This document shows positions 25,401 through 34,548 of a stretch of 64,000 bases of DNA, piece by piece. The notes beneath the pieces are model-generated. The model was not told the DNA's origin. It saw only the letters and a program-made list of their open reading frames with translations, and did no database searches. Positions within the stretch are counted from its first letter, which is position 1, and every line of letters begins with the position of its first letter. Source of the stretch: an uncultured bacterium (GTDB lineage: Bacteria > Bacteroidota > Bacteroidia > Bacteroidales > Bacteroidaceae); the NCBI GenBank assembly GCA_905215555.1, contig CAJMQU010000002.1, positions 1 through 64,000 on the forward strand, given 5' to 3'. The position numbers and the translations under genes are program-made.

Positions 25401-28121
25401 GGAAAGGAAGAATGGCGACTCCAAATCACGCATCCCGACAAGAAAGCGGCCGATGCGCAACTACTTGCCACTCTTTATGACGCTTCCCTCGATAAACTGT
25501 ACGTCAATGACTGGGCTTTCAACCTGAACTTTCCCCGTTCCACTCCCGGTGTCCGTGCAAACCTGATATTCTCAGGTCATTCTATCTGGATGTACAGCAA
25601 CTTCCCCTATGCGGGCAGCACTCTGCGCGGTCTTCGTTGGTGGGATGTGTATAGCACTCTGAATGCTCCGTTCTGGCGGGTTCCGCATCCGGAGAACGGT
25701 TTCCGTGTAAAGCAGGATAGCAGGATGATGAAGTCCGCAGCTATCAGCCTTGATGCTGAAACTCTGTCTGATGACGGTTTTGAAGTAGAAGACGGAAGCT
25801 CCATTGAAGCAGTGTTTGAATGCTCTGACGCTGTGGCATTGGACGATGGTTCTCCATACATCCCTCTCCGGCAAAACTTTGCAGAAACAGCTTTCTTCTA
25901 TCCCGCCCTCCGTACGGATAGAAATGGAGTCGTAAGCCTGTCTTTCACCTTGCCTGAAAGCCTGACCGAATGGAAGTTCATGGGGCTTGCCCATACCCGG
26001 GGTATGGATTACGGGCAGATAACAGCCCGGGCAAAAGCTGTCAAGCCGTTTATGGTACAGCCCAATATGCCCCGTTTTATCCGTGTGAACGATAAACCGG
26101 TCATCAGTACAGGAATAATCAACCTGTCGGAAGAAAACATTAGGGGAACAGCCCGAATGGAACTGGTTGACCCGCAAACAAACCGGGTTCTGTCAACCCG
26201 CGAACACGAATTCAGTGCGGCTGCCGGAGCAACCGTTTCCGTATCTTTTGATCTGGAAACGCCGGATGAAGCTACGGTCTGGATTTGCCGGATTATTGCC
26301 GAGGGAGGCAATTTCAGTGATGGCGAACAGCATTATCTTCCGGTTCTGTCTGATAAACAGTGGGTGACTGAAGCAATATCCGTGCAATTGAACGGTGCGG
26401 AAAGTAAATCGGTTGCATTGGACGGCTTGTTCAATGACGGAAGCAAAACCGCCACCAATAAACGCCTGACGGTGGAGCTGACTGCCAATCCCGATTGGTA
26501 TGCCATACAGGCTTTGCCCGTCATAGGTAATCCTTTGAATGAAGATGCTTTGTCGTGGGCAAGTGCTTACTATGCCAATTCATTGTCTACAACCATTATC
26601 AATACCCATCCCCACATCCGGCAGGTATTCGAAAGCTGGAAAGCGCAGGGCGGTTCATCATCAGGCAATCTCAGTGATAAAGAAGACCTGAAAGATCTGT
26701 TACTTAAAGAAACTCCCTGGCTGGCGGATGCCCTCAATGAAACGGAGCAGAAAAGAAGCATAGCGCTTCTGTTCGACCTGAACACAATGGGCAACCGTAA
26801 TCAGGTTGCAGCATCCCGTCTGGAAGCATTGCAACTCCCCGACGGCTCCTGGAGCTGGTATAAAGGGATGTCGGGCAACCGCTACGTCACCACTCGGATT
26901 GTAGAAATGTTGGCACGGCTCCGGACGATGGGCGCATCTGTTGCTCCGCTACAGGGAATGTACGAAAAGGCGGTGAATTATCTCCATACCCAATGGCTGG
27001 ATGAATACAGGCAGATGAAGGAAAGTGAAAAGAAGGGCGATAAGGATAGATTGCCCGGCGAGCAATCCCTGCATTACCTGTATATTTGCGCTTTGGATGC
27101 TCAAGTCGCAAAGCGGGCCGATAAAACAGCCTATTCCTATATGATCGGCAAACTGGAGGCAGCCCCTCCGGCTGATGCCATTTATGACAGGGCGCTTATC
27201 GCTACCCTACTGCATAAAGCAGGTAAAACGACCAAAGCGAACGAACTTGCCCGCTCCATTCTGGAATATTCCGTTGCCACATCCGGGATGGGACGTTATT
27301 TCGATACTCCGAAAGCCCGCTACTCCTGGAACAGTTATAGAATTCCGACGCAAGTGGCCGCCATCGAAGCCCTGTCCGGCATTCTGAAAGAACCGTTGGC
27401 GGTTGCCGAAATGAAGCAATGGTTGCTTAAACAGAAGCAAGTGCAGGCTTGGGACAATCCGGTAGCTACTGCCGATGCTGTGTATGCTTTCCTGGGTGGA
27501 GATGATAACCGATTGGCAGAGAGCAGCATGCTAAAAGCGGAAATATCCGGAACAGAAGTGGTTACTCCCAATGATGCATTAGGTTATGTCCGCCGTTCTT
27601 TCTCTGGTGATGAGGCTGAAACCCAGCAAATAGAAATAGCGCACACGGGTACAGGGATAGGCTGGGGAGCTGTATATGCCCAATATCTGGAAGATATGGA
27701 TCAATTGCAATCCGCAAAAAGTAACGGTTTGAAAATCACCCGTACTTATTATAGAGATGGCAAGGAAGTTTCTTCAAAAACAGATTTGCATGTGGGAGAT
27801 GAACTTACCGTCCGGCTGACAGTGAAAGCAGACCGGGATATGGACTTCATTCAGATAAAAGATACGCGTGCCGCTTGCATGGAGCCCAAGGAGGCGTTGT
27901 CGGGATACCGCCATTCCGATGCTATCGGCTATTATCAGGTGATGCGCGATACCTCTGCCGAATTCTTTATTGATAAACTGAGGAAAGGCATTGTTCAGAT
28001 AGAATACAAAGTCTATATAGACCGTCCGGGAACTTATCAGACTGGTATTGCTACTGTGCAATCGGCTTATGCACCCGAGTTTGCTGGACATACAAAGAGT
28101 CTGTCTGTAACGGTACGTTGA
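22494..28121 (+). CDS. Alpha-2-macroglobulin-like (MG2-domain) protein lacking the thioester
   Basis: About 1875 residues with a signal peptide (FYWAGIISILICLPLRISAQS). An N-terminal helical region is followed by macroglobulin domains (HVSLFTDRALYRPGQVVHVSGVAYEQ marks MG2), the A2M segment with WKFMGLAHTRGMDYGQ near residue 1165, and a C-terminal alpha/alpha toroid (GSWSWYKGMSGNRYVTTRIVEML). Where thioester members read CxEQ, this one has NPLNEDALSWASAYYAN, so the covalent trap is absent, as in YfaS-like relatives. Such proteins are thought to inhibit proteases at the envelope. Start chosen at 22494 because a -7 (TATCTTTG, 22445-22452) lies inside the longer frame from 22431. The TlpA gene follows 27 bp later. 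Confidence 0.85.
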   Translation: MKNMFYWAGIISILICLPLRISAQSYEQMWKQVEVLEQKQLPESAIKEVQKIYEHAKQEKNMPQMMKAHLTKASLSIDITPDSLDRELSGLKTWVAEEKDPVYKAILNHLLGYYTLDTGKRDEVAIDAAIAYFRLSLQDKDILSRKSAADYRPMTVSKELSGKYCGDNMYQLLARQAISRLSGYFIVNPVLAEKIQTEILSIYDGLIDFYQQQGMTDARLLLMLDKLNYQGNDISRGGVNEKLRLTDEQVITLLKQWAEEFSASPLCGEVYCQLAERYDRMQDYTAKLHAAQTGLEKYPQSPSVNDLKEQVAEVLTPRLVVEIPFAYPAREVDLKVKYRNLTGLTVELYRMNLPVTSNILEREITASTVSQYGKLVGTRHYQLAATPDYMETDTLLRYKFPTEGIYILKSIPDGHRKYTAYGKAYVSSLQAISLGLPGGKQEINIIDRLTGHPVAGTEVAYYRVSQGEGYRLVKAYPADSKGTVILTPPDERNWLGINVRKPGADYMEISYAGFSGAGYNVPASRKWEKHVSLFTDRALYRPGQVVHVSGVAYEQSGDSMRVFSRVRNDLVLRDANRQEIGKISLATDEFGAFYGDFMLPETLLPGEFELSVQDGASRYIRVDEYKRPTFDVVFHSYQATYNVGDTVLVSGEAKTFAGAPVGLCRLNYKLTRSENEFWRISDHETVLAVGEVQTDAAGNFRFPVFLRKPDDFKPDRPGRYYTYKITAEVISLTGEVESATLSLPVGQQSVALQIKGLRPKVAREKRESIQVLAMNLSRQPVTLQATCVVYALDEKGNKGNEVCRRTVETRRSFVPDDILALAPGRYTMEVSALDGQGRTCTARQDFILFSLADRHLPVHSPEWFYQDGTEFNDGHPVSLYVGSSEKDVYLLYDVFCGDKRIESKRMVLNNEIRQFTYPYKPEYGDGITVNFAFMREGKLYTKQVQISRPRPDKSLQLKWITFRDKLQPGGKEEWRLQITHPDKKAADAQLLATLYDASLDKLYVNDWAFNLNFPRSTPGVRANLIFSGHSIWMYSNFPYAGSTLRGLRWWDVYSTLNAPFWRVPHPENGFRVKQDSRMMKSAAISLDAETLSDDGFEVEDGSSIEAVFECSDAVALDDGSPYIPLRQNFAETAFFYPALRTDRNGVVSLSFTLPESLTEWKFMGLAHTRGMDYGQITARAKAVKPFMVQPNMPRFIRVNDKPVISTGIINLSEENIRGTARMELVDPQTNRVLSTREHEFSAAAGATVSVSFDLETPDEATVWICRIIAEGGNFSDGEQHYLPVLSDKQWVTEAISVQLNGAESKSVALDGLFNDGSKTATNKRLTVELTANPDWYAIQALPVIGNPLNEDALSWASAYYANSLSTTIINTHPHIRQVFESWKAQGGSSSGNLSDKEDLKDLLLKETPWLADALNETEQKRSIALLFDLNTMGNRNQVAASRLEALQLPDGSWSWYKGMSGNRYVTTRIVEMLARLRTMGASVAPLQGMYEKAVNYLHTQWLDEYRQMKESEKKGDKDRLPGEQSLHYLYICALDAQVAKRADKTAYSYMIGKLEAAPPADAIYDRALIATLLHKAGKTTKANELARSILEYSVATSGMGRYFDTPKARYSWNSYRIPTQVAAIEALSGILKEPLAVAEMKQWLLKQKQVQAWDNPVATADAVYAFLGGDDNRLAESSMLKAEISGTEVVTPNDALGYVRRSFSGDEAETQQIEIAHTGTGIGWGAVYAQYLEDMDQLQSAKSNGLKITRTYYRDGKEVSSKTDLHVGDELTVRLTVKADRDMDFIQIKDTRAACMEPKEALSGYRHSDAIGYYQVMRDTSAEFFIDKLRKGIVQIEYKVYIDRPGTYQTGIATVQSAYAPEFAGHTKSLSVTVR

Positions 28122-28148
28122 AATTATTATTCATTTATTAATCATAAA

Positions 28149-29606
28149 ATGCGTATGAAGCATCTATGTTTACTGATTGCTTTTTTATCTTTCCTTAGTT
28201 GTAAGGCTCAGGAGGATAATGGGGATTTGGCAAAAGAGGTGATAATCTCGGGCCGTGTACTGAATAGGGAGGTCTATCCGAAGGAAAAGGAGGTGACGCT
28301 TGTGATACCTTATCTGTCTGAAATGGAGACAGTCTACACTTCTCCCATAGCGGATGACGGTACTTTCAGTTTCCGCTTTAGTCCTTACGCTCCCGTTCGC
28401 GAAGTTGTTCTTCGTAATTATGCGGAACACTTGTTTGTACATCCGGGCGATAGTCTGTTTGTAGAGATTGATTTCAGTAATTTGCTGTCTCCCAAGATTA
28501 CGGGAACTTCCGGCGATCTGAATCAATATATGGCTCTTTTCACTTTAGGTGGATATTATCGTGGCCCTTATTATTGTAATCCGAGGAGTACTTTCGAAGA
28601 ATTTGAGAAGGAATTGGGAGAAGAACATACCAGTCGTTGGGAACGTCGTGCTGACTTCCTGAAGAAATGTTCTCCAGGTGCCGAGGTTGAAGAATATACG
28701 GCGGATTTGCTGTGGATAGATTATTACAATGCACTCTTTAGATATGCTGCGTCACAGGCATCGCAGGGCTATGATGTCAGTCTGTATATGGCATTGATGT
28801 TAAAACTTAATCCTCTTTTTTCGGGAAAAACTGTTTTTGCCGGTCTGTTTTCGCTTGCTGAGACAGTGAATTTTTTCCTCTATTGCAATCATATCAGAAA
28901 AGGATATAGCAATTTTGAGTTGGCAGATCTTATCAAGGATTGTAAGGATAATGCTATCCTGCCCTATTTATATCTCCAACGCATGGGCACTTCTTTATGC
29001 GATAACGATACACTTTTTCTGGCTGATTACAGGCTCCAGTTCGACTCTATAGTGCAGACTTCCCATTTGAGGCAACCCATACTTGAATTATATGAGGATA
29101 AAGTGGATTATCTGAAAGCTCCCGGGAAGGTATCCCACCATATGCTCTATGGCAATAATGCGGATGAGGCGGCTGCCAGGAAGGATATGCCGTTTATGAT
29201 TCCCGTATATAATCTTCTGGAAAAGTATGCAGGCAAGGTGATTTATGTTGATTTCTGGGGAGTGACTTGTCCCCCTTGTCTGGCAGAAATGGAGCCTTTG
29301 AAGGAATTGCGGAAACGATATTCTCCCGATGATGTGGTAATGGTGAGTATCTGTGGAAGCAGAGACAGGGAGGCATATCATAAGATTCTGGAGCGCTTCT
29401 CTCTACAGGGGAAGAATATTGAGTGCGTCTATTCGGAAGATTGGGCAACCTCCGATGACTATCGCCGTATTATGAAACATTGGGGCATGAACAGCATACC
29501 GCAATTCCTTTTGATTAACCGTGATGGGGTTATAGTGGATTATGGCACTGCATTGAGACCCAGTTATATGAAGACGGCTGCAAAGATTGACGCTCTCTTG
29601 AAGTAA
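28149..29606 (+). CDS. TlpA-like thiol-disulfide oxidoreductase lipoprotein
   Basis: 485 residues. A lipoprotein signal ends at Cys18 (LSFLSC). The N-terminal region (25-120) looks like the DUF4369-type beta domain often joined to Bacteroides TlpA proteins; a helical middle follows; a C-terminal thioredoxin fold (from about 340) carries the active site CPPC (Cys374, Cys377) in VDFWGVTCPPCLAEM and a cis-Pro in SIPQFLLI. It should act in the periplasm, reducing or isomerising disulfides or handling cytochrome-type cysteines. It lies 27 bp after the macroglobulin-like gene, and the pair is enclosed by the two 623-bp repeats. Confidence 0.88.
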   Translation: MRMKHLCLLIAFLSFLSCKAQEDNGDLAKEVIISGRVLNREVYPKEKEVTLVIPYLSEMETVYTSPIADDGTFSFRFSPYAPVREVVLRNYAEHLFVHPGDSLFVEIDFSNLLSPKITGTSGDLNQYMALFTLGGYYRGPYYCNPRSTFEEFEKELGEEHTSRWERRADFLKKCSPGAEVEEYTADLLWIDYYNALFRYAASQASQGYDVSLYMALMLKLNPLFSGKTVFAGLFSLAETVNFFLYCNHIRKGYSNFELADLIKDCKDNAILPYLYLQRMGTSLCDNDTLFLADYRLQFDSIVQTSHLRQPILELYEDKVDYLKAPGKVSHHMLYGNNADEAAARKDMPFMIPVYNLLEKYAGKVIYVDFWGVTCPPCLAEMEPLKELRKRYSPDDVVMVSICGSRDREAYHKILERFSLQGKNIECVYSEDWATSDDYRRIMKHWGMNSIPQFLLINRDGVIVDYGTALRPSYMKTAAKIDALLK

Positions 29607-29633
29607 GGGGAGAATAGGGTAGGGATAGGTATA

Positions 29634-30256
29634 TCAGGTGATATAAATAATTTGTTGTTCGCTTTTGTGCGGACACTTGTCCGTTTATGAACACTCTTTG
29701 AAATTAAATAATCGCTGATAATCAGTGTTTTATTGTTTTGGCACGGCAATTGACTATATATTGTCGAAGGCGGTTGGCAAAGACTTCCTTTCAAAAACCA
29801 AGAAGTAATAACAATAAAAAAATAACGATTATGAAAACGAACTTAATTTCTAAAGCAGTGGTAATGATGGTAGTGGTAATGGCAAGCGTAATGAACTTCT
29901 CTGCAAGTGCAAGCAACTCTACCCAGTACGTAAAGAACGAAGAGATGACCGGTGAACTGATGACCGCAAAGACTATCTTCAAGAACGAAGACGGACGTCT
30001 GTTCCGCCACCTCCGTTACACGTATACTTATGATAACGAAAACCGCGTAACCAGCAAGGAAGCTTCCAAGTGGGACAACGTAAAAGAAGCTTGGGTTCCT
30101 TACTTCAAAATGAATATGGAGTATAATAATCATGAAATTGAAGTGAGCTACGCCCGTTGGAACTCCAAGAGCAGCGCCTACGACAGCAACATCCAAAAGA
30201 GCGTTTACGCATTGAACGATGCCAATGCAACTTTGATGCTGGCAAGTACAAAATAA
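29634..30256 (+). repeat. 623-bp direct repeat, copy 2 (leader plus DUF3836 gene)
   Basis: Second copy of 21692-22314. The dyad CGGACA-CT-TGTCCG is at 29670-29683. The segment starts 27 bp after the TlpA stop, so the leader is unlikely to be conserved for any reason other than control of the DUF3836 gene or recent duplication. Confidence 0.85.
29831..30256 (+). CDS. DUF3836 small secreted protein (copy 5)
   Basis: 141 residues, paralogue of copy 4. Signal peptide and the YTYTYDNENRVTSKEASKW core are identical; changes are P30S, S83N, A84V, N118D, E122Q, T124S, E127A, D131A, V133A and A140T. The clustering of changes in the C-terminal part may mark a region under different selection, or gene conversion of the 5' half. 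A long in-frame start at 29738 precedes the predicted promoter and is not used. Function unknown. Confidence 0.8.
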   Translation: MKTNLISKAVVMMVVVMASVMNFSASASNSTQYVKNEEMTGELMTAKTIFKNEDGRLFRHLRYTYTYDNENRVTSKEASKWDNVKEAWVPYFKMNMEYNNHEIEVSYARWNSKSSAYDSNIQKSVYALNDANATLMLASTK

Positions 30257-30274
30257 ATGTATAAGCACTATCGG

Positions 30275-30319
30275 AAGCCGGATACAGAGAACGTATTTCT
30301 CGGGTATCCGGCTTTTTTA
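30275..30319 (+). terminator. Rho-independent terminator after DUF3836 copy 5
   Basis: AAGCCGGATAC (30275-30285) pairs perfectly with GTATCCGGCTT (30304-30314), followed by TTTTAT. Confidence 0.85.
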
Positions 30320-31097
30320 TTGTCGTCAGGAAGCTGAATGCCGTGGCGAACTTGCCCCGTTACAGTTCTTGTTTAAAAAACGTACAAGAAAAGAAGCAAT
30401 GATATTGATTGATAAATACTATGTAATTTAAGCATGAAGAGTTTCTTGTTTGCAGACCGGCTGAAAGCTGAAAGTAGAAGAATGCTTCGTAAAAGCAATA
30501 AAGGAGTCCCTTCGGGGGAATATGGCAGGTTGCAGTAAGGATAACTTTTTGTTTTTTATTTTTCCGTTTTTGTTTCATATAGATAATCTTTCCCCAGTTT
30601 TGCTGACTCGTATTTTTGGTAATAAGAATGAAATAGATACTTCTTGCATAAATAGTCAAATGATTATTGTCAGCACGAAGATAACTTTATCTGTGATGAA
30701 CGGAAAATTAGGGAATGAAACAGCCTTTTTCCTTTTTTTAGCCGATGTTCTCCGATGAATGTAAAACTATTATTTTGGATGGTAATTTCTTGTTTTTTGT
30801 TTCTATATTCTTAAAAATAAAAGGGCTTCCCTTTCTTCTGCCTGTAGTCTGTATTTTTTCCTTTCCTCTTGCTTCATCTCTGATGAATTTGGCTGCGTTT
30901 TTTCTGTTTCCTTGCTCCTCCCTTCGGATATAAAGCATCCAGAGGACGTTTAAAAATACAAAATGACAATTGCTTGTTTTTATTTTGTCAGGCTATTCAT
31001 AAAATAGGTATGTTATAATTGTAACTTTTTATGGTTAATTATTAAGGGGATAGACTGACTTTTCCTATCTTTGGACAAGATTAAACTGTAGAAAACA
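30320..31097. other. Long non-coding stretch upstream of 31098
   Basis: About 780 bp without a supported gene; the small frames here lack signals and overlap AT-rich low-complexity DNA. A CCC-TTCG-GGG mini-hairpin lies near 30508-30517. Near the right end TATCTTTG at 31066-31073 is a good -7 element for the gene starting at 31098. Confidence 0.5.
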
Positions 31098-32276
31098 ATG
31101 GATGAAACATTAAGAGAACAGATTGATGCTTGGACAGAAGCTGACGGGCATGATAAAGTTACTGATGCAATACCTTTTAGAAAGCGGGTACAGGATTTTT
31201 GGGAGTGGTTCACTGACAATGAGGAAGACTTGGCACGGATTGTTGAAAACCGCGGTCAACTGGAGAGTGGCGATGCGGTGGAGTTCGTTGCGGCAGGAAC
31301 CAGTCTGATAAACGAAGACGTACACTTCAATTTGGGTGGAGACTATGAATTTACCTTTTCGGTGGAGGGGAGTACACACTTGTTCTATCTTTATCCGTAT
31401 CTTGTGTCACAGTTGCCTGCACAGTTCAGGGATAAGTGGCACTTTTTCCCTTTCAACCAAGGGGCGGATGCAACTTTCACCTTTGCCATGTATGGGGTGA
31501 ACGTAGATATGGCACAGGTGCAGGTGACTGCTGTCTATCAGGAAGATATCAATGCCTTTGACATTCGCTTTTATGAAGAACACTTGTGCGCGCTGGAGGA
31601 GGCTCAGAGTTATAATGCGTACTATATTATGATGGAAATCATGTTGGGTGAAGGATTGTCGTATCAATATATAGCCAATGTGGAACGGGAGGATACTCCG
31701 CTTGAAAACGGGATGCTGCTCTCTAAACTCAGACCATACATTACGGATACCTTAAAGGCTCATGGTAAAGAAGTATTCGATAATCCGCAGCAGGTTTATA
31801 CAAGCTATCGCTTTGAACCGCAAGAGAACGAAGAACTGCGTTTTGACGTTGTTGCGGGAAGTTCGTGCTTCCAACCTCTGATTGCCGATTATTATAATGG
31901 GGCAACGGAATTGTCCGACCGCTTGGAACAGTTCGGAGCGAAGGCTGTATTTATAGCTTTCCCGTACGAGAACAAAGAGGAAGGTGACGGGAAGAGAGCA
32001 CTGGATTTCCGGTATGAACTGGAAGACCGTCTGTCGGAAGAGTTGCTCGCACCGGAAGGGCTGGGGCTTCTGCTGGGTGGTGCTGTCGGGACAGATACCT
32101 GCTACATAGACCTTCTGTTGTTTGATGAACCGGCATTCATGGAGAAGATTGTTCCATTCCTGAAAGATTATCCCCAGTATCGTTTCTATCTCTCTGATTT
32201 CTGTCAGGGCAGTGATTTGTGCAGGCTGTATGAAACAGAGGATGATGAACCTGGGAATGGAGGATCTGAAGAGTAA
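31098..32276 (+). CDS. Uncharacterised acidic cytosolic protein
   Basis: 392 residues, no signal peptide or membrane segment, strongly acidic with an Asp/Glu/Gly-rich tail. I do not recognise a domain with certainty. The N-terminal part has WEWFTDNEEDLARIVENR, a pattern seen in Bacteroidota proteins encoded beside TPR proteins; a second part around 205-390 has alternating strands (LLLGGAVGTDTCYIDLLLFDEPAF). The promoter -7 at 31066-31073 fits a leader of about 25 nt. It lies 34 bp before the TPR-SUFU gene and is likely co-transcribed with it, so the two may act together. Confidence 0.6.
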   Translation: MDETLREQIDAWTEADGHDKVTDAIPFRKRVQDFWEWFTDNEEDLARIVENRGQLESGDAVEFVAAGTSLINEDVHFNLGGDYEFTFSVEGSTHLFYLYPYLVSQLPAQFRDKWHFFPFNQGADATFTFAMYGVNVDMAQVQVTAVYQEDINAFDIRFYEEHLCALEEAQSYNAYYIMMEIMLGEGLSYQYIANVEREDTPLENGMLLSKLRPYITDTLKAHGKEVFDNPQQVYTSYRFEPQENEELRFDVVAGSSCFQPLIADYYNGATELSDRLEQFGAKAVFIAFPYENKEEGDGKRALDFRYELEDRLSEELLAPEGLGLLLGGAVGTDTCYIDLLLFDEPAFMEKIVPFLKDYPQYRFYLSDFCQGSDLCRLYETEDDEPGNGGSEE

Positions 32277-32310
32277 ATAATAAATCGCTAACTATTAATA
32301 TGTCATAACC

Positions 32311-34548
32311 ATGAGTATAGGTTTCAGATTAACAACGAAGTGCAAAAACATTTCTTCATTCCAGAAGTTGCTGGATGTAGTGGCTGCCCGGCATGAGGTA
32401 TCTGTTAGTCATACGGAGGATTATTCTGAATTATCCGTTTGCCGTTTAGGAAATATATTTTTCAATTATGAGTCGGCGGAGGATGAAACGGTTATCATAG
32501 GCGATTGCCGGACTAGCCTGTTGGGAGCGGGTTTCCATAAGGCTGCGATAGATATCGTTGACGAATTGATGGAACTGAGGGACTTTCCTTTCGAGGTGGA
32601 AGATGATACGGAGTATTATGAGCACAGAGACTTTGAACAAATGCGTTCCGAACATTTCTATTATTGGCTGAATACAATTGTTGAACTCTGCCAGGAGCGT
32701 ATGAGTAAGGACGGCAATATGTGTGCTATCTGCTGGGATTGCAATAAATACATGCCTCAGGAAGTGGAAGGGACGGTTGTGGCTCCCTTTGGTCGTATAC
32801 GTCCGGAATATTTTTTCGAACGGATAAAGGCCGAAGGTATCGAAACCCTGGCAAATGAATTCCTCATGTGGAATAATAAGGAACGTGATGCGCTGTTTTA
32901 CCGGAATACGGCACTGAGTGCTTTGTGGGAGGATTGCTACTTCATGCCTTCCGCACGCAGTGATGAAGATGAGGAAATCAATTCGTTCATTATAAAGAAT
33001 CTGGAGACGGCAGCCGCAATGGATGCTTCTCTGCCTTTTCCGAAAGAAGACTACCTGTTGCTTTGCCGGCTGGCCGGAAAAAAGCCGATAAACGTTTCTG
33101 CGTTGCCGGATTTTGTATGTGAATTTCCGATAGGTTATCGCAAAGGACAGGTGACTTATAGTTTGGGAAACCTGAAATTTTCTCTTCCGGGCAAGTATCT
33201 CTATTTTGAAGAAGATGATTCACGTGGTTATTATGACGGAGAGGATGAGAACTGGCATGTTGTGCGTATGTCGGCATATTCTACTCCTGATGATGAGGTG
33301 GACTATATAGAGGATAATAAGCCTGTGCTGGTGAAGGAAAAGAACTTTAAGAATGGTAAGTGCAGGCTTTATGACCTGGGTGTAGAAGGTAATGAGAAAA
33401 ATGATGAATATGTGCTCCAATGTCAGGTTGTCACTGAGCGGCAATTCGCCTTTTTCACCATTTCGTGCGAAGGAAAGGACGAAGCGACAGCCTTCTCGAC
33501 TGATTTTATAGAGCATCTGGCGGCCACTAAGGAGAACGGTTATGACGGGTTGCTTAAAAAGATAGAGCAGTGGAATGAAGAAGATGAAGAGCAGAAGATA
33601 ATCGATGCTATTCTGGAAATTCCCGAAGAGGAGCGGGGGACGGAACTGACCGGTCTCCTGGCGCGTGCTTACAATAATCTGGGAAGTTTCCGGAAAGCTC
33701 TCGACTGCCTTGCTACGATAGAAGAGGAGGGTAGGGAAGATCCGCTTTGGTTCTATCGGGTGGGCTATGCCTATTACTATTTGAATCAACTGGATAAGGC
33801 TCAGGAAGCTTTTGAACATTCCTTGGAGTTGGATCCGGATGATGAGGATGCGAAGGAGTACGTTGAGAATTGTAAGGATGGGGTATCTCCCTATAAGATG
33901 GAACTGTACGAAAAGGAAGAGCTGGATGCCCTTAATGCTCATCTCGAGAAGTTCTTCGGGCATTCGGAGCATGTTTTTCATGAGATTGCTTCACCGGATA
34001 TCCATGTGGACATCTACATTATTGAGCCGACGCCCGAGAAGAATTATTATACGTTGGTGACTTCGGGAATGGGTGCACACTGGATGAATATACCTTACGA
34101 GTTGGCTGAGTATAAGTTGGAGCGTGCAGAGCTATTGATATGCCTGCCTGCCGATTGGGAGATTCAGAGCAGTGATGAAAAGTATTATTGGCCCTTGCGC
34201 TGGCTCAAGGTACTTGCCCGCCTGCCTTTGGAGCAGGATACTTGGTTAGGTTGGGGGCATACGATACCCAATGGCGGACCGTTTGCAGAGAATACACTGC
34301 TTTCCGGTGTATTGCTGATTAACCCGGAGGACGTGGAAGAAGGAGCTGCCGTTTGCCAGTTGCCTACTGGTGAAGAAGTGAATTTCTATCAGGTGATTCC
34401 GCTCTATGAAGAAGAGATGAATTTCAAGATAGCGAAGGGGGCGGAAGCTTTATTGGGAAAGATGGGTGGAGTAAATGCGGTGGTGGACATCAATAGAGCG
34501 AATGTCTGCGCAGGCTTCAAACTGCCTAAGAGAAGGGGCAGGAGGTGA
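32311..34548 (+). CDS. TPR and SUFU-domain fusion protein
   Basis: 745 residues, soluble, acidic. Residues 1-430 form unrecognised alpha/beta domains, including an extended strand-rich part (265-400). Residues about 450-523 contain TPR-like helices (ARAYNNLGSFRKALDCLATI, VGYAYYYLNQLDKAQEAFEHSLELDPDD). The C-terminal part (about 540-735) matches the SUFU family: SGMGAHWMNIP, ERAELLICLPADW, WPLRWLKVLARLP, and GWGHTIPNG. SUFU domains occur in bacterial immunity proteins of polymorphic toxin systems, but no toxin gene is seen nearby. Role here unknown. Paired with the unrecognised gene 34 bp upstream. Confidence 0.75.
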   Translation: MSIGFRLTTKCKNISSFQKLLDVVAARHEVSVSHTEDYSELSVCRLGNIFFNYESAEDETVIIGDCRTSLLGAGFHKAAIDIVDELMELRDFPFEVEDDTEYYEHRDFEQMRSEHFYYWLNTIVELCQERMSKDGNMCAICWDCNKYMPQEVEGTVVAPFGRIRPEYFFERIKAEGIETLANEFLMWNNKERDALFYRNTALSALWEDCYFMPSARSDEDEEINSFIIKNLETAAAMDASLPFPKEDYLLLCRLAGKKPINVSALPDFVCEFPIGYRKGQVTYSLGNLKFSLPGKYLYFEEDDSRGYYDGEDENWHVVRMSAYSTPDDEVDYIEDNKPVLVKEKNFKNGKCRLYDLGVEGNEKNDEYVLQCQVVTERQFAFFTISCEGKDEATAFSTDFIEHLAATKENGYDGLLKKIEQWNEEDEEQKIIDAILEIPEEERGTELTGLLARAYNNLGSFRKALDCLATIEEEGREDPLWFYRVGYAYYYLNQLDKAQEAFEHSLELDPDDEDAKEYVENCKDGVSPYKMELYEKEELDALNAHLEKFFGHSEHVFHEIASPDIHVDIYIIEPTPEKNYYTLVTSGMGAHWMNIPYELAEYKLERAELLICLPADWEIQSSDEKYYWPLRWLKVLARLPLEQDTWLGWGHTIPNGGPFAENTLLSGVLLINPEDVEEGAAVCQLPTGEEVNFYQVIPLYEEEMNFKIAKGAEALLGKMGGVNAVVDINRANVCAGFKLPKRRGRR

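Noticed and set aside
30738..30938. Short overlapping frames on both strands around 30.8 kb
   Set aside because: AT-rich low-complexity DNA with frames open on both strands; no signals.
33220..33981. Minus-strand frame of 253 codons inside the TPR-SUFU gene
   Set aside because: Hydrophobic look comes from the complement of acidic codons; the plus frame has TPR and SUFU motifs.
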